From Rickettsiales bacterium (GTDB lineage Bacteria; Pseudomonadota; Alphaproteobacteria; Rickettsiales; Rickettsiaceae), in NCBI GenBank assembly GCA_947453775.1, contig CANGHM010000025.1, positions 1-7,246 of the forward strand: a DNA stretch of 7,246 bases. Direction: 5' to 3'. Shown here in pieces: positions 6,533 to 7,246 of this stretch. Each line of letters starts with the position of its first letter. Position 1 is the first letter of the stretch. The notes under the pieces were generated by a model, which worked only from the letters and a program-made list of their open reading frames with translations, made no database searches and was not told where the DNA came from. A program made the position numbers and the translations under genes.

Positions 6533-7096
6533 ATGCACCCAATACAAAAAATTATTCTTAGTATTTTCATCACAACGTTGCCTTGCGCAGCTAATGCACT
6601 GTTTTATTTTCATGGCTCTTTTGGCCCTACAATATATATAAAAGGCATTGATAGCCAAGCAGAGCTTAAAACCATTTTATCTAGCGAATCTATGAATAAT
6701 ATTTCTTTTGGCCTTGGAGTTTCCTTGCCGTTAGATTTTCGAGGAGAGGTGCTATATACACGCTCATGGCTTATTGGAAAATACGATCTTAATGGCAATA
6801 CTGTTAATAGTATTAGCACTATTCAGGGAGCTGTGTATTATGATTTTTCAGAAATATTATTAATAATGCGTCCGTTTTTAGGCGGCAGTGTTGGTACGTC
6901 TATTGTGCATGATGGTCTGCCAATAATGGATCAATTAACCAGTCTAAAAAGTCTTCCTTGTTGGAGTGTGGGGGGAGGATTGAGTGTGGATGCTATTGTA
7001 ACGCTCAGCCTAGGATATCAATTCACTAATTACCATATAAGTGAGGATAAAATTAATCCTGGAGTTCATAGTGTGTATCTGAAATTGGCATTTTAA
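6533..7096 (+). CDS. Small outer-membrane beta-barrel protein
   Basis: A 187-residue exported protein that I cannot assign to a named gene. The signal peptide covers about residues 1-22 (MHPIQKIILSIFITTLPCAA, cleaved after ANA). Eight amphipathic strands are plausible at about 23-35, 56-65, 67-79, 93-106, 110-121, 142-151, 154-166 and 177-187, ending in VYLKLAF with the C-terminal Phe typical of barrel proteins. Loops are much shorter than in the upstream barrel and contain no low-complexity insert. Gly-rich strand segments such as FGLGVSLPL, PFLGGSVGTS and VGGGLSVDA resemble small surface-antigen or OmpA-like barrels (the Rickettsiales surface antigen and OmpW-like groups are candidates). 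It may be a distant paralogue of the neighbour, but the sequences have little obvious identity. A promoter is proposed directly upstream. The start is set by the signal peptide; an upstream in-frame TAA at 6509-6511 rules out a longer form. Confidence 0.75.
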   Translation: MHPIQKIILSIFITTLPCAANALFYFHGSFGPTIYIKGIDSQAELKTILSSESMNNISFGLGVSLPLDFRGEVLYTRSWLIGKYDLNGNTVNSISTIQGAVYYDFSEILLIMRPFLGGSVGTSIVHDGLPIMDQLTSLKSLPCWSVGGGLSVDAIVTLSLGYQFTNYHISEDKINPGVHSVYLKLAF

Positions 7097-7141
7097 CTCT
7101 TCTGCCGTATTGCACACATTCCACTTTATTAAATTTTCCCC

Positions 7142-7176
7142 TAATGTCTTCTGGTGTTTATTACCGCAAGACATTA
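7142..7176. other. Long hairpin downstream of the second barrel gene
   Basis: TAATGTCTT (7142-7150) and AAGACATTA (7168-7176) are a perfect 9-bp inverted repeat. Inside it, GGT (7153-7155) pairs with ACC (7163-7165), with a T-G wobble and one C-C mismatch between, leaving a small loop. It lies 46 nt after the stop codon. The first T-run follows only after about 20 nt, so it is not a standard intrinsic terminator. It may stabilise the 3' end of the transcript, end transcription weakly, or belong to a gene outside the window. The rest of 7097-7246 shows no gene. Confidence 0.5.
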
Positions 7177-7246
7177 ATTATATCAGTAATTTGTAGCTTT
7201 TTGTTCCGTATTTTCTATTTTAAATTTAGTATTTATATTAAATTGT

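Noticed and set aside
6533..6600. Lipoprotein signal (Cys in TTLPC) in the second barrel protein
   Set aside because: Pro directly before Cys does not fit the lipobox, and a good signal peptidase I site (ANA) follows.
6610..6819. Minus-strand 69-codon frame inside the second barrel gene
   Set aside because: It is antisense to a gene with a clear signal peptide and strand pattern, with no independent support.

Overview
The window is an AT-rich (roughly one-third GC) bacterial chromosomal segment with gene content typical of an obligate intracellular alphaproteobacterium, most plausibly of the order Rickettsiales. The support is a valyl-tRNA synthetase of the archaeal-like type known from Rickettsia, an alphaproteobacterial-type DNA polymerase III delta subunit, a large-family (L-GDH) NAD-glutamate dehydrogenase, a YbgF/CpoB protein, and two small beta-barrel outer-membrane proteins. 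The genus cannot be fixed by reading alone. Shine-Dalgarno sequences are weak or absent before most genes.

Layout. Positions 1-534 (minus) hold the first 178 codons of valS, which runs off the left edge. A 145-bp AT-rich divergent intergenic region separates it from a gdh-type gene (680-3274, plus). That gene encodes the catalytic core of the large NAD-glutamate dehydrogenase, but lacks the N-terminal regulatory half and roughly the last 100 residues of the usual ~1,600-residue protein. It converges with a minus-strand pair: holA (4076-5047, possibly starting further upstream at 5125) followed 10 bp later by cpoB/ybgF (3322-4065). The holA stop codon overlaps the cpoB ribosome-binding site. 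The CpoB linker contains two near-identical 51-bp tandem repeats. A ~300-bp AT-rich region with a candidate holA promoter and an inverted repeat then leads to two plus-strand genes for secreted 8-stranded beta-barrel proteins (5455-6282 and 6533-7096). A strong intrinsic terminator and a candidate new promoter lie between them, so they look like separate transcription units. The last 150 bp contain no gene but hold a long hairpin.

Functionally the genes are housekeeping (translation, replication), amino-acid catabolism feeding the TCA cycle (glutamate to 2-oxoglutarate, a plausible main carbon route in a host-dependent bacterium), and cell envelope (Tol-Pal-associated CpoB and two surface proteins). 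No mobile element, CRISPR array, tRNA, rRNA or defence system was seen. The points most worth a second look are the doubly shortened glutamate dehydrogenase, the short tandem repeats confined to the CpoB linker and to predicted extracellular loops of the first barrel protein, and the promoter that argues for the shorter HolA start. I see no convincing evidence of a wholly new system.
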